64,000 nt of DNA from Aristolochia californica (taxonomy: Eukaryota; Streptophyta; Magnoliopsida; Piperales; Aristolochiaceae): contig JARWKL010000013.1 of the NCBI GenBank assembly GCA_029961685.1, positions 25,388,922 to 25,452,921 on the forward strand, in the 5' to 3' direction. Of the stretch, positions 12,085 through 23,947 are shown in pieces; the first letter of the stretch is position 1, and each line of letters starts with the position of its first letter. The notes beneath the pieces are model-generated. The model saw only the letters and a program-made list of their open reading frames with translations. It made no database searches and had not been told where the DNA came from. Position numbers and translations under genes: made by a program.

Positions 12085-13462
12085 TTAGGGGGGGTTAGTA
12101 CACATGACTCAAGACATGATCTTCATGCGCATTACGCAGTTCATGTCCTGATGTCGTTAGGGAGAGCCAAAATTCATGTCATGTACATGAAGATACATGA
12201 CTCAAGAGTTCATGTCTCAAGAGTAACGGGCGGAAAGTGTTTTCCGCCCGATTTTGAGAATCATCTACATGACTCTCGCGCGGGCTCTCTCTCGTCGAGC
12301 GGGGCTGTCTCTCGGGGGGCTCTCTGTCGCACACCCTCTTTGCCATTTCATTTCCACAGCCCTCTCTCCTTCCACAACCCTCTCTCGGTGTTGTCGGAGC
12401 CCTCTCTCTGTGTTGCCACAACCCTCTCTCGTTCCGCAACCGTCTCTCGTTCCCGCAGCCCTCTCTCGGTGTTGCCGCAACCCTCTCTCGTTCCGTCGCC
12501 GGCCGTCGCCGTTGCCTACTAGCCCGTCCCCGTCGCCATCGCCGTCGCCCACTAGCCCGTCGTCGTCGCCGTCGCCTACTAGCCCATCGTCGTCGCCATC
12601 GTCGTTGCCCTTTGGCTCGCAGCCGAGGAAGACGACGATGGTTTAATTTTTCCTAAGTTAGGAAAAATTAAACGATCTTCATAAAAATTATTAATTTATA
12701 ATTTTTATTTATAAATAATTATTTTAATTTATTTAATATATTTATTTTACAGTTACTATATTAAAATAGTGATTTAATAGTCATAATTAAAAAATTGTTA
12801 AAATAAATATTTGATAAATTATTTTTGGCATAATTATCCGATTGCTATAGTTAATTAAACCAATAGTTTTAAATTTTGTGATAATATATTAATAATTAAT
12901 AATACATAAAATATATTATATACAAATATATAGTGTGTTAAAGTTATGATTAGATCAATTTTTTCTCTTAAATTATTCATTTTTAGGTTAAAGTATATTA
13001 TATGTTATTAATAAATTAATAACTCAACGTATTACTTTCGTTTTTGTTATTTATAATGTTATTTATTTATTATTTGTAATTAATCGTGTAGGTATTTAAT
13101 TGGCTCATGTAATTACCATATTAATGTACAATAAAATATCTAATTCAATTAATAAATATATTAGTATATTTAATTATACATTAAATAACTTATTCGTGTA
13201 GTAATAATGGTTGTTTTACCTAATTTGGGGTTTAAGGATTATGTTGTAATTAAGTGCACTGTAAAGGTTTAGAAATTCTCTTGTTTTTTATGTTTTTCTC
13301 ATGTTGGGGCACTAACACTGGAAACTGTTTTCCAGTGCACATGAAGTCGTCAACACTAACACAAATTCTTACCTGATCTTCATATACATGACATGACATG
13401 ATCTTCATGTTGGACATGACTTGATCTTCAAGAATCCACTTTGGGGCACTAACCCCCCCTTA
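12085..13462. mobile_element. Non-autonomous PIF/Harbinger-type element with TTA target duplication
   Basis: Bases 12085-12087 and 13460-13462 are both TTA. Between them the element begins GGGGGGGTTAGT (12088) and ends ACTAACCCCCCC (13459), perfect inverted ends. A three-base TTA duplication with G-rich ends that include a T/A-rich step is typical of PIF/Harbinger. Sub-terminal sequence near both ends is rich in 'catgacatgatcttcatg'-like motifs, read in opposite orientations. Length is 1,372 bp with no transposase, so movement would need an enzyme supplied in trans. Inside are a GC-rich block (12270-12640) and an AT-rich half (12650-13250). Confidence 0.75.
12270..12640. repeat. GC-rich simple-repeat block inside the Harbinger-type element
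   Basis: Degenerate repeats of 'ccctctctcg' plus 'gttgccgcaa' (about 12350-12500) run into repeats built on 'gtcgccgtcgcc' and 'actagcccg' (about 12490-12610). The open frames crossing it on both strands are Ser/Pro- or Arg/Gly-rich low complexity and change with frame, so I do not call a protein. Confidence 0.7.
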
Positions 13463-13627
13463 GTTTTGCCGTTGACTCAGTTCTCATATGAACAGTCTAG
13501 AGTAAGGAAAAAACAACAACTTACCACCTAAAAAGCCACTTTCACTGTTGTTATTTTTGAACTTGGAAAACAATCACAAGCTTTTAACAAATCAAGACAA
13601 AGGAAAACCGGAAAGATATATGACAAG
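13463..13627. other. Short spacer between the Harbinger-type element and Copia element A
   Basis: No coding or repeat signal recognised. Confidence 0.5.
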
Positions 13628-13836
13628 TGTTAGAATCTACGGTTTCATGCTTAAAAGAGATTAGGGTTGAAAAGGAGAAAAGAGACGAGGTTAGAAGAAG
13701 AGGAGCATGAGTATGAGATGGGAGAAAACTAGGATGAATTTGATAAAAGGGACTAGAATAAGCTAATACATGATAATGAAAAAAACTTTAAAAACACTTC
13801 ATAATTACAAGTTATGTCATTCTATAATCTTTAATA
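13628..13836 (-). repeat. Putative 3' LTR of Copia element A
   Basis: Read on the minus strand, a polypurine tract (TTGAGGGGAG, about 13846-13837) is followed by TATTAAAG (a decayed TGTTA-type start) and the segment ends TCTAACA at 13628. This gives a roughly 209-bp LTR with near-inverted tips. No matching 5' LTR was found right of the gag region, so assignment rests on position and tip sequence. Confidence 0.5.
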
Positions 13837-16800
13837 CTCCCCTCAAACTGGTTCAAAGACATCAAATATTTCAAGTTTTGAGCAAGTAATTGCAAGTGGA
13901 TCAGATGTTACAGACTTCATAAAAGTATCTACTAGCAGATTTTTGGAAGGAATACTGCATAGATATAAAACCAGCTTGTAGCTTCTCTCGAACAAAATGA
14001 CAATCAATTTTGATGAGTTTTGTTCTTTCATAAAAAAAATTGGATGGACTCCAATATGAGTAGTTGCTTGATTCACAATGAAGTTGATTGGATTTGGTTA
14101 TTAGGGAACCAAGTTTTGCTATTAGTGACTTGAGCCACAACAAGATATTACTACATGTGCCATGACCATGTATTCTGCCTTAGCACTAGATCTAGCCAAA
14201 ACACTTTGTTTTTTACTTCTCCAAGTGATCAAGTTGCCTTCTATTGTAATGCAATATCCTGAAGTAGACTTACTATCCTTAAGTGAATCGGCCTAATCTG
14301 CATATGCAAATCCTTCAATATTAATATGCCCATGACAATTAAATAATAAACCTTGACCTGGATTTTTCTTCAAGTAACGAAGGATTTTTTTAATGTCAAC
14401 CAGTGAGGCTGTCGGTTGATGCATAAATTGACCAATAACACTAACTGAATATGCTATATCTGGTCTTGTAACTGTGAGATAAATAAGTTTTCCAAATTAA
14501 CATTGAAATCTTCCAACATCTACATTGTCCCCAGATTCAACTTATAATTTAATATTTGGTTTCATAGGTATATTAGCTGGGTTACAACCAAGTATCCATG
14601 TTTCTTATAATAGATCAAGCACACACTTTCTTTGAGATAAAACAATGCCATGGCGAGATTGGAGAACCTCTATATTGAGAATATATTTCAATAAACCAAG
14701 ATCCTTGGTCTGAAACACCTTATTCAAATCCTTCGTAACTTGTTGAATGCCCAAAGAATCACTGCCTATGATGACAATACCATCCACATGAACAATCATA
14801 AGTATCACGCCTTGTGCAATGTTTTAGTGAAAACAAAATGATCACTCTTACATATTTTAAAACCAAGGTAGACCACATCCTTAATAAATTTATCAAACAA
14901 AGCACAAGGTCATTGTTTCAACCCATAAATGACCTTACTACCTTACTGAGGTGATGTACTTTCTGCCCTTCAGCCACATAATCAGGTGGTTGAACCATAT
15001 AGACATCTTTAGATAAATCACCATCAAGAAATTTAATTTTAATGTCTAGCGAAGAAATAGACCTTTTAGAATTGGTGGCAAGAGAAATTAGAAATTGTAC
15101 CGGATTCTGCTTGGCCACTAGAGAAAAGGTTCCATCATAGTCAATGTGATAGGATTGAGTATATTCTTTTGCCACTAGTCGTGCCTTGTGTTGAACAATC
15201 GTTACATCAAGATTGTTTTTCAAAGTAAAAAAATCATCAACAACCCTCAACATTTTTTGTAGGAGGGAGAGAGGATAATTCCCAAGTGTGATTGTTGTAC
15301 AGAGTTTGTATTTCTTCATCCATGGCACCTTTCCACTTTGGATCATGTGAGGCCTCTTCCTAAGTGGTAGGAATAGTGGATAAAGACCAAGCTGCCAAAC
15401 AAGTGACACAACTAGAGGACAATCTGTGAGTAGATAAAAAATGAGTAAGATGGTGAAAGGGAGAGAAGTGGGTTTCGTACATAGAGCAATAGGTCTAGTG
15501 TTATAAGGTGGACCAAACACATTAGGAGAAGATGGAGGGGAACTTACCTCATGAACATCAGAAGACTCCACAGGAGAGTGATCAACAAGAGGGGAGAAGA
15601 CCTCAGTAGGTTGCTCATCATGTAAAATATGTTGCTGTGGTGGAACAAAATGTTTTGGCATCCTTGTAGAAAGTTGAAAACTTGGAGGAGAAACACTAGA
15701 ATAAAAGGGCTAATCTTCAAAGAATGTAACATTGTTAAAAATAGATGTTTTCCTCGTAGAAGGATAATAACAAACATATCCTGTTTGGTTTTTGGAGTAA
15801 CCAAGAAGATACATTTAACAACTCTAACATTGAATTTATTTTGAATGATGGAAGTTTTATGCACAAAGGAAACATACCCAAACACACGATGGGGTAACAG
15901 AAAAGGAGATGAGTTTGTGAATAATTTGAAAATGGTGTATGATCTTGTAAAACACTCAAAGAAATCCGATTAATAAGAAAACAAGTAGTAAGAACAACAT
16001 GCCACTAATAATATTGAAGAACATTCATGGACAACGTAATGGTTCTTGCAACTTCTATAATATGCCAATTCTTTCTTGCATAAACATAGTCCATTGGGAT
16101 GTGTAGGCACAACAGGATTGATGAATGGTGCCCTTCTTTTGACATAAATATTGAAAATGAGAAGAGAAATACTTTGTGGCATGATGAGGCCAAAAAATCT
16201 GAATTTTCTTGTTAAAATGGGTTTCAATCATATAAAAAAGGAATTAAAGATGCAAAAAATTTCCAATCTATTTCTCATTACATAAAGCCAAGTTACTCTA
16301 GAGTAGTCATCCAAAAAAATCACAAAATCGTTGAACTTTGAAATATTGGGTATATTAAACTGTCCCCTACAACGGAGTAAACCAAAAAAAATAAACTTTA
16401 AGCTACTTTATCTTGTCTAGGTAGAAAAACAAACCTATGATGCTTCACTAGCTCACAAAACGCACAACTTAATTTAGTAAGAGACAAGCAAGATGAAAGC
16501 AATGTTTTAAAACTAGCCAACGAGGGATGATCAAGCCTATTGTGTCACTATTGTGCACCTTGATTTGTTGTTGCTACGATTATTAGAATTGAAGAGTCCA
16601 AGAAGTAGATACTTCCTCTCACATGGCTGTCACCAAGCACTTGTTTTATCTTGATGTCTTGAAATACAAAATCAAAAGGAAAAAATGTTACAAAATAGTT
16701 AGTTTTTTGGTCAATTCACTAATAGACATGTGGCTCAATGGAAACTTGGGAACAAACAAAACATTGTCAAGTGTTAGGGAAGAGGATATATGAGAAGTAC

Positions 16801-18060
16801 TTGTACCGTGAACTTTGGTTTAGGACCCATCTGTAATAAGATACAAATCAGTCTATAGCATAAGGAGACAAAGAGGATAAGTTGCCAACTTTACTATTAA
16901 GATGTTCATAGGTGCCAGAATCAATGATCCAAGAATAATTGGAACATGAAACAAAAGAGAATGTACCAATAGTAACAACAGTCGTTGTAGGGAGTACTTT
17001 GAAGAGCGACCTTTAGGGTTTTGACTTTTGTAAAAAGTAATAGTCCTCCTCTATGAGACTCATCTTTCCTTTAGAGGGGTTTGAAGTGACCTCTCTGCTG
17101 GTTTCTAGAGCAGTAGTTGATGCATAGTTGGCCTTAAAACAATCCAATTCTAATGCAAATTCTAACACTTTTTCACCATTTAATTATTGAGGGCACCAAA
17201 AATACACTTCCTGTTCTAACTAGAATTTGAGAAGTTAGAAGTAGATTCCTTTGCCTCTACCACCATATCTACCTAATCTTCCTCTTCCTCTACCAAAACT
17301 GCTCCCCCTTCCTTGGGAGAACATGTTTCCTACTAGTTAGGCTGAGATGTCGCTCTTTGGCTAAAATCTTGAGCATGATTACACAAACATCATCAAAAGA
17401 AGGTATAGTAGAAGGTACAAGAGATTTTATAAAATTGAGGTAGGACTTCAAGTTGGCAAGCCATATGACAGAAACAAGTCCTTCCCTTTGTCTTTCTTGA
17501 GTTGTAATGTTAGTGGAATATGACTGTGCAATTTTCCATTCTTGTGGGAGGCCTCTAAATGTAGCAAAGTATTCATAAAGGTTGTCACATTACTTTGTGA
17601 TGTACATCTCTTGAAATATATCATAAATCTTTTTAAGATTATCGAGTGATATGTAATTTAGAATAAGTTACCCAAACATCTTTGGCTATATCCAAGTGAA
17701 TAAACTTGTTAGTAATTGATTCTTCCATGCTATTGATCAAGTAGCTTATGACTAAAGTATGTTCCTTTAACCACTTTTGATAGGAAGAATCATCTTCATT
17801 AATAGGTGCTTGTGTCAAGCGTCCAACAATACCTCTTATAATAAGAAACTTTTTGATAGATTGGGACCAAGATGAATAATTACTTATTCTATTGAGGGGA
17901 ATAGTGGTGATTCGTAAAAAATCATGATTGCTAAGTTCAACATAGGAAGAGGAACCCTTATATGAGTTTCTTGCCATATTAGGCTAAGCCACAAACCAAA
18001 AAACTTTTTACATGCTCAAGAGGGTAAGGAGTTAACACAACTTGATATTATGTTCGGAGG
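13837..18060 (-). mobile_element. Copia (Ty1-type) retrotransposon A, internal region, degenerate
   Basis: On the minus strand the order is that of Copia: gag, integrase, RT, RNase H. About 17977-17639 is a gag/UBN2-like N-terminus (NYSSWSQSIKKFL). About 17330-17250 encodes an RG-rich stretch (SFGRGRGRLGRYGGRGKG). 16227-15544 is the integrase C-terminal part (MFGYVSFVHKTS). 15661-14918 runs into the RT start. 14808-14605 is the RT core, where the YVDD box reads HVDG. About 14143-13901 is RNase H (ERTKLIKIDCHFVREKLQAG). Many stops and frameshifts separate these pieces, and the loss of one catalytic Asp in RT shows it is dead. Near 18057-18045 the minus strand reads AACATAATATCAAG, plausibly a G-to-A decayed initiator-Met primer-binding site. 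Confidence 0.85.
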
Positions 18061-19480
18061 AGAATCAACAACTTAAAGTAGAGAAACAACAATGGCAAAA
18101 AAATTAAAATAAAACTTTTGATAAGAAAATTCCATTAAGGCATATATCAAAATGCATGGCATAGATGAACTAGTGAATAAATAAGATATGGCTAGAATAG
18201 ATTAGTTACTGAATTAAGCAATAGATTCCCACGAAAATATTGAAAATGTTAGAGGAATCAAAACACTTAAAAGAAGAAAATTTTCATTCAGCCAACTACT
18301 CCAAACCCTAACTTAGGATTTAATGATTTTGAGGAGTTAAAAAAAATTCATACACTAATAGCTTGAACTAGTAATGAATAGAGGACTGTACAAAAATCAA
18401 AGGAGAATTTTATGGCAGCAATCAAATAAATCTTTGAAGGCATTAACTATCCAACACAAAAAACTACCTTTCAGCCTTCATATGCACAACAAAAATGAAC
18501 TTTTCTAAGAATAATCAAAACTTAATTTGAAGGACAAACAAGAGGCTTAGATAGAGAATATAGAGAACTAAAAACACAAAATAAAGATGATTTAAGAACC
18601 TAAACTCGCCTTGACTCAGCATGACTCATTTTTTGTGTGACTCCGCTTGACTCAATCACTCACTATCAAAGCTGCTATATGTTATCCGCTAGGGTTTGAC
18701 TTCGGCTTGATTATTACCTTGGATTATTTTCAGCTTATTAAAATGTGCATAACTTTATTATTCAAGGATGGACTCACTGCATATTATTTCATGTGTCCTT
18801 ATTACTCTTAAGGATTTTCATTATTTACTGGTTGTCTGCTGCTATATAACTGCATATTTAGTACATGTTATTTGGGCATTGGCCCATTATCGCAATCACT
18901 ATTATGTCTCTTTGATTGAGACATTATTATTGAAGAAGAAATCTTTGGTTGCTTGCCTTAGGTTCATTATTTGCTAAATGTTGTCAGCATTGGTTCATTG
19001 GTTCATATGACGAAGAATTTGAATTACTTAGGAAAATAGAGCACATGATGACCCCGGCTTCTTCATGTTATCTTCCTCATCACCCATTAACCTTTTATTA
19101 TTTTTTAACCTTTCTCCTAACGTTCTTTATTTGACTCTCATATACCCTTTTGGCCAACCATTTTTTGAAGCGTTGCTTTGGTTGGTCCTCTTTATATATA
19201 TATACGAGTGTTTTTAAGTCTATTGAGACTTTTTATTGGTACCCTTGGATTTTTTATTGCCATCATGTGAATGACATGTATCGCCCACTTTAGTGATTAT
19301 TATCACTATATTTGTTCGAAATCATTTGATGTTGGTTTCGACTTATATTTTATCACCCATTTCTACCCTCTAAGAGTCTGTACCTGATTTCGTACTTATC
19401 CTTCAAAAATCGTGATGGAGGAGATTATTATTATATCTATGTTATTTGTTTGAAGCTAGGATCATTGCCATTACCTCCCA
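18061..19480. other. Repeat-derived spacer between Copia elements
   Basis: No protein match was recognised in either strand. The plus-strand end (about 19440-19495) precedes a polypurine tract and LTR start, so part may be the 3' non-coding tail of a third, plus-strand LTR element. 19190-19203 is a short TA run. Confidence 0.4.
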
Positions 19481-19625
19481 GTTTGAGGAGGAGTGTTGGA
19501 AGATATGATGTAATTAGGATGTCATTGATGTAATTAGTTTATGTTTTCTATCTCTTCTTCACTCTTACTAGGGTGAATGGTATAATTATAATATTTTACT
19601 TTTATCATTTATAAATAAAGCTTAA
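19481..19625 (+). repeat. Plus-strand polypurine tract and partial 3' LTR of a third LTR element
   Basis: 'tttgaggaggag' is followed at 19496 by TGTTGGAAGATATGATG, a usual Copia PPT/LTR boundary. It continues with a TATA-like 'tttataaataaag' (about 19610-19622), then meets the oppositely oriented LTR of element B. There is no matching second LTR, so it is a fragment. Confidence 0.5.
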
Positions 19626-20018
19626 TGTAGAAGTTAGGATCCCATGAGAAGGACTCTAGGTTACCGTTGAAGAAGAATGAGAGAAGAGAGAGAGAGGAGA
19701 GAGGAAGGAGAAGGACATGTGAGAGGAGAGTTTTGATTAAGTGAAGGAGAGAATGCGTCAAGGGAGAAGAGAGGGTGGTTGGATGATTTTTGAAAGAGAG
19801 GAGAAGGGTTGAATGCCTTACCTCTTAGCCAAAGCTCTTATTTATAGTGTCACAATGCCTTTAGGGCTACAACTCACTAGATTAAAAAACATAATCAAAC
19901 AACATATTTACATCTTTGTGCCATCCTTATGGAACTTATCATAAATTATCACTTTGCCACTCCTTTGATGTGTGGGCTTCTAGCCTTGAGCTTGTGGGCT
20001 TGAGCCCATCTTCCAACA
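19626..20018 (-). repeat. 3' LTR of Copia element B
   Basis: On the minus strand the polypurine tract CTTGAGAGGGAG (20030-20019) precedes TGTTGGAAGATGGGC. A TATA box (CTATAAATAAGAG, about 19840) and a pyrimidine-rich leader follow. A CA at 19626 is a reasonable end, giving about 393 bp, but the right-hand boundary of the neighbouring LTR fragment makes this end uncertain. Confidence 0.55.
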
Positions 20019-22370
20019 CTCCCTCTCAAGCTGGAGGAGAAAATTCATCATAAATACCCTGCTTGCCATATATATAAGATAAAATTTTGGATGTAACTGG
20101 TTTGGTAAGGATATTAGCTACTTGTTCTTGAGATGAAACATATTTAAGAGAGATTATTCCTGCTTGAAACTTTTCCCGTATAAAATAACAATCTACCTCA
20201 ATATGTTTAGTTCTTTCATGGAAGACTGAATTTGACGTAATGTGAATAGCTGCTTGATTATCACAATGTAGGCCCATGAAGCCTCCTTTATAAAATCCCA
20301 ATTCGTTAAGAAGAGTTTTTATCCATAAAAGTTCACTTACAGTGTGAGTCATAGCTTGGTATTCTGCTTCAGTACTAGATCATGCAACCACATTTTGATT
20401 TTTACTTTTCCATGTGACCAAGTTCTCCCAACAAGGGTACAATACCCAAACATAGATTTTCTATCATCGGGTGATCCAACCGAGAAACCTTCCATATTGA
20501 AGTGCCCATGTTTTTTATATTACAATCCTTTTCCTGAAGCATCTTTTAGGTATCATAGTATTCTCTCCAAAGCTTGCCAATGTGTAATTTGTAGTTTGTG
20601 CATGGATTGACTTACCATGCTCACAACATATGATATATTTGGCCTAGTTACCGTAAGATAGATCAGTTTTCCTACGAGTCTTTGATATTTTCCAGTGTCA
20701 ACATTTTCTCCAGTCGTAGCACACAAATTTTTATTTGCATCCATAGGTGTATCAATTGGTCTACAACCCTTCATTCTTATTTCTTCAAGAAGATCCAAAG
20801 TGTATTTTCTTTTAAACAATATTATCCTATGTTTTGATTGAAGGATTTCTATACCTAGAAAATATATGAGCTTACCCAGATCTTTAGTCTTGAACTCTTG
20901 ACATATCATATTCTTCACTTCTTGTATACTATGATCATCATTCCCGGTAAATATAATATCATCAACATACATGGCCAATAATATCTTCCCTTTGATAATA
21001 TCTTTAACATATACTAAGTGATCCACCGAGCACCGATGAAGGCCAAATCGTAGAAGTGCTTGACTGAATTTATCAAACCAAGTCCGAGGGGACTGTTGAA
21101 GCCCATATAAAGATTTCTTTAACCAGCATATAGACTCCCTCTCAATCACATATCCTGGTGGTTGGACCATATAAATTTCTTCTTGTATATCACCATTTAA
21201 AAATGCATTGTTTTACATCAAGTTGATATACAGGCCATGATGAGTTAACAACAATAGATAGGATGGAACGTACCGAGTTCAGTTTTGCAACTAGAGAGAC
21301 AATCTCTTCATAATCTATCCCATAACACTGAGTGTAACCTTTTGCAATGAGTCATGTTTTAAGACGAGCAAGCGACCCATTTGGGTTGTGTTTCACCGTA
21401 AATACCCATTTACAACCAATCAGTATTTTCCCTTTAGGGAGTGATGCCAATGTCCAGGTTTGATTTTCATATATGGCATGCATTTCTTCATCCATAGCCA
21501 CCTTCCATCATGGATGCTTCAGGGCCTCTTGATAGGATTGTGGAATGAAAACAGACGAAAGAGAAGCAAGAAACTAAACACACTCAGAAGATAATTGATG
21601 AGAAGACATAAAATTGGCAATTGGATGAGACGTAGTACAAGAACGGTGTTCCTTTCGTAACACAATAGGTCGAGTGTCATATTCAGGCCCAAACATTGGA
21701 GGAGGAGAAAAACTTACCTTGGGTGGATCCGACAACTCCACAGGTGAGGGGATCGCCGGTGCTTCAAGGGGTTGAGTAATATCTCCAATAAATGGCATGA
21801 GCGGGCATGGAGTGGTAGGAGGAAATGTAAATCCTGGAGGAGCCTCATTCGAGGAGTAGAAGGAAGTGTCTTCAAAGAAAGTCACATCCCAAGATACCAT
21901 CAACCTCCGAAGGGTAGGATTATAACAAATATATCATTTTTGAGTTTGAGAATACCCCAAAAAAATACACCTCTAAGACCGAGGATCAAGTTTACTCTTT
22001 TATGGTGAAGTATCATGAACAAAACATGAGCAACCAAACACTTTAAGAGGAAGAGAAAAATGATCTTCACCATGAAACAAAATAGAATATGGAGTTTGAT
22101 TGTTAAGCACTGATGAAGGTAACCTATTGATGAGAAAGCATGCTATAAGAATAGCATGAGACCAATAAAAGTAGGGCACCTTCTTGGAGTAAAAGAGGCC
22201 CCAAGCAACTTCAAGGAGGTGACAATTCTTTCTTTCAGCAACACCATTTTATTGAGGGGTATATGCACATGATATTTGATGAACAAGCCCATTACCCTCA
22301 CAAAATGATTTAAACTCATTAGAAAAATATTCCTTACCATGCTCGGATCTGTGGATTTGAATTTTCATCA
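20019..22370 (-). mobile_element. Copia retrotransposon B, integrase to RNase H only (gag and protease deleted)
   Basis: Minus-strand frames read in Copia order. About 22355-22000 is the integrase catalytic C-terminus (HRSEHGKEYFSNEF, then VFGCSCFVHDTS across stops). 21903-21574 is the linker with YDTRPIVL. 21170-20553 is a largely open RT with an intact MYVDDIIFTG box and KTKDLGKLIYFLGIEI. 20352-20026 is RNase H, with LHCDNQAAIHI and HERTKHIEVDC, ending in LTKPV. Gag, protease and the integrase zinc finger are absent: integrase sequence abuts a primer-binding site at about 22374-22384. The element is better preserved than A, but stops in integrase make it non-autonomous. Confidence 0.88.
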
Positions 22371-22387
22371 GTACTCTGATACCACGT

Positions 22388-23293
22388 TGTTACTGTCCCG
22401 GGTCATGGATCTAGTAACACGGCGTGGGATTTGTGAATCCAGCACCGGTACTGAGTTGCTAGACTCGGTAAGGAGGGTTAAAGATCCCTTCTTTGACTAA
22501 TCTTCCACCCGTGATCAGTCTCCCTTTTTATGAACCCACTCTAGTGCTAAAGTTATAGCTAGAATGGAAATAATTCACGTGGAGAGATAATGGAAGAAGT
22601 ACCTTTTCTTGCTCACGTAAATCAGGGTTTCAACCCTGTTTTGGTTGTTGCTCGTGCTAGGATTGAAGTCCTAGCTTATGTGTAGCCCTTGGCTCACCTT
22701 GGTAGACGTTGATGCTAGGTTTCAGTGATGCTTCCAAGCTAGGAAGGGATGCACCAGATCTTCATGTGAAAGAACCAGAAAATCCTTCATTTTTCTGCTC
22801 GTCAAGAGGGTTAGAACCCTTGCTGATTGTTGATGTTGAGAAGGAGGGAAGGCCCTCACTTTGGGCTCGAAAAAGGGGCAGGAAACTCCTCTTCCTATTA
22901 TGGATGATGAGGGATGAAGATGGACAAATTTGGATGAGGATAGAGGGTGAAGGATAGGTTGGATTTTTGGAGTAAACCCTAAACTCGAGATCAAGAGGTG
23001 ATCTCAGCCTGTTTACACTAGGTTATTCTAAAATCTCAAAGCTTACCTATTTCATTCATTCTCTTCCTTTAAATAGATCCCATAATACCCCTACATATAA
23101 AAGTAATTAGAAATAACTCCTACTTAAAACAATATAAGAAATAAATCCTACTCAAAGTAATATAAGAAATAAATCCTATTGAGTGAGTTGTTGTTGTCTC
23201 CTTCGTTGTGTGACTCGGTGTGCTATTGAGTCCACAACAAAAACAAAGATAATTTACATCATTGCTACTATACTAGGATTACATCTTTCAACA
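22388..23293 (-). repeat. 5' LTR (about 906 bp) with adjacent primer-binding site
   Basis: On the minus strand it starts TGTTGAAAGATGTAATCC at 23293 and ends in CA at 22388, three bases before TGGTATCAGAG (22384-22374), the initiator-Met primer-binding site used by most plant Copia elements. Its start differs from the 3' LTR of element B (TGTTGGAAGATGGGC), so the two LTRs do not belong to one insertion. The small open frames inside (about 22709-22994) are not recognised. Confidence 0.6.
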
Positions 23294-23947
23294 ATTATAC
23301 TTGAATAAAATAAATTCATGTCTACTTTATGAGACAATAAGTTTTAATTGATATATGATCTCTCTATATAGAGATATCCCTAAAGGAGTTGAGTATGGTT
23401 CTCCTACAGAATGAAGCAAATCAATCATCGAGAAAAGATTCAAGGAAAAAGGTCTACATATCATATTATATACAAAATTAAAAATATCTGAGTCTATTTT
23501 CCTGATCGACAAACTATTTGGTATTCTAAGCTATATTTCGTGAGATATCAGCATTGAAATTTATAAAAGTTAGTTCTACCAAATCATTCTTCTCTCTACC
23601 TTAAGTTTGGCAAGAATTAAAGGAAGACCACGATAAAATGTTCTGCAAAGAAAGGATAATGAAATGGACAGTCCCATAAAGTGAGGTCGGACTCAAGCAG
23701 GGTTCGATGAAGGGAAGGGAGGCCAGGGTCTGATTTACCATCATTTCCCCCTACTGTACCAAAAAAAGAAAAAACAAACGATGAAATGAAAATAATGCTC
23801 TGGATGCTAATGGGAATAGGGGAGACAACGAACGTAAAGTATCCTTGTCTGATCTAGGATTCAAATAAATATTCGATACTCGTACTGTTTTTTCTCATTA
23901 CTGGCAGGGAGGAGGAAGGCGAGTCGTAAAGCCTGATCTCAAGAAAA
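23294..23947 (+). promoter_or_regulatory. Upstream region of the FSH-type hydrolase gene
   Basis: Intergenic DNA with no coding signal. The proximal 100-200 bp probably carry the promoter. No specific box can be assigned with confidence. Confidence 0.35.

Noticed and set aside
12037..12646. Open frames of 86-161 codons on both strands in the GC-rich block
   Set aside because: All are low-complexity Ser/Pro or Arg/Gly products of a simple repeat, open in several frames at once, and lie inside a transposon with TTA duplications.
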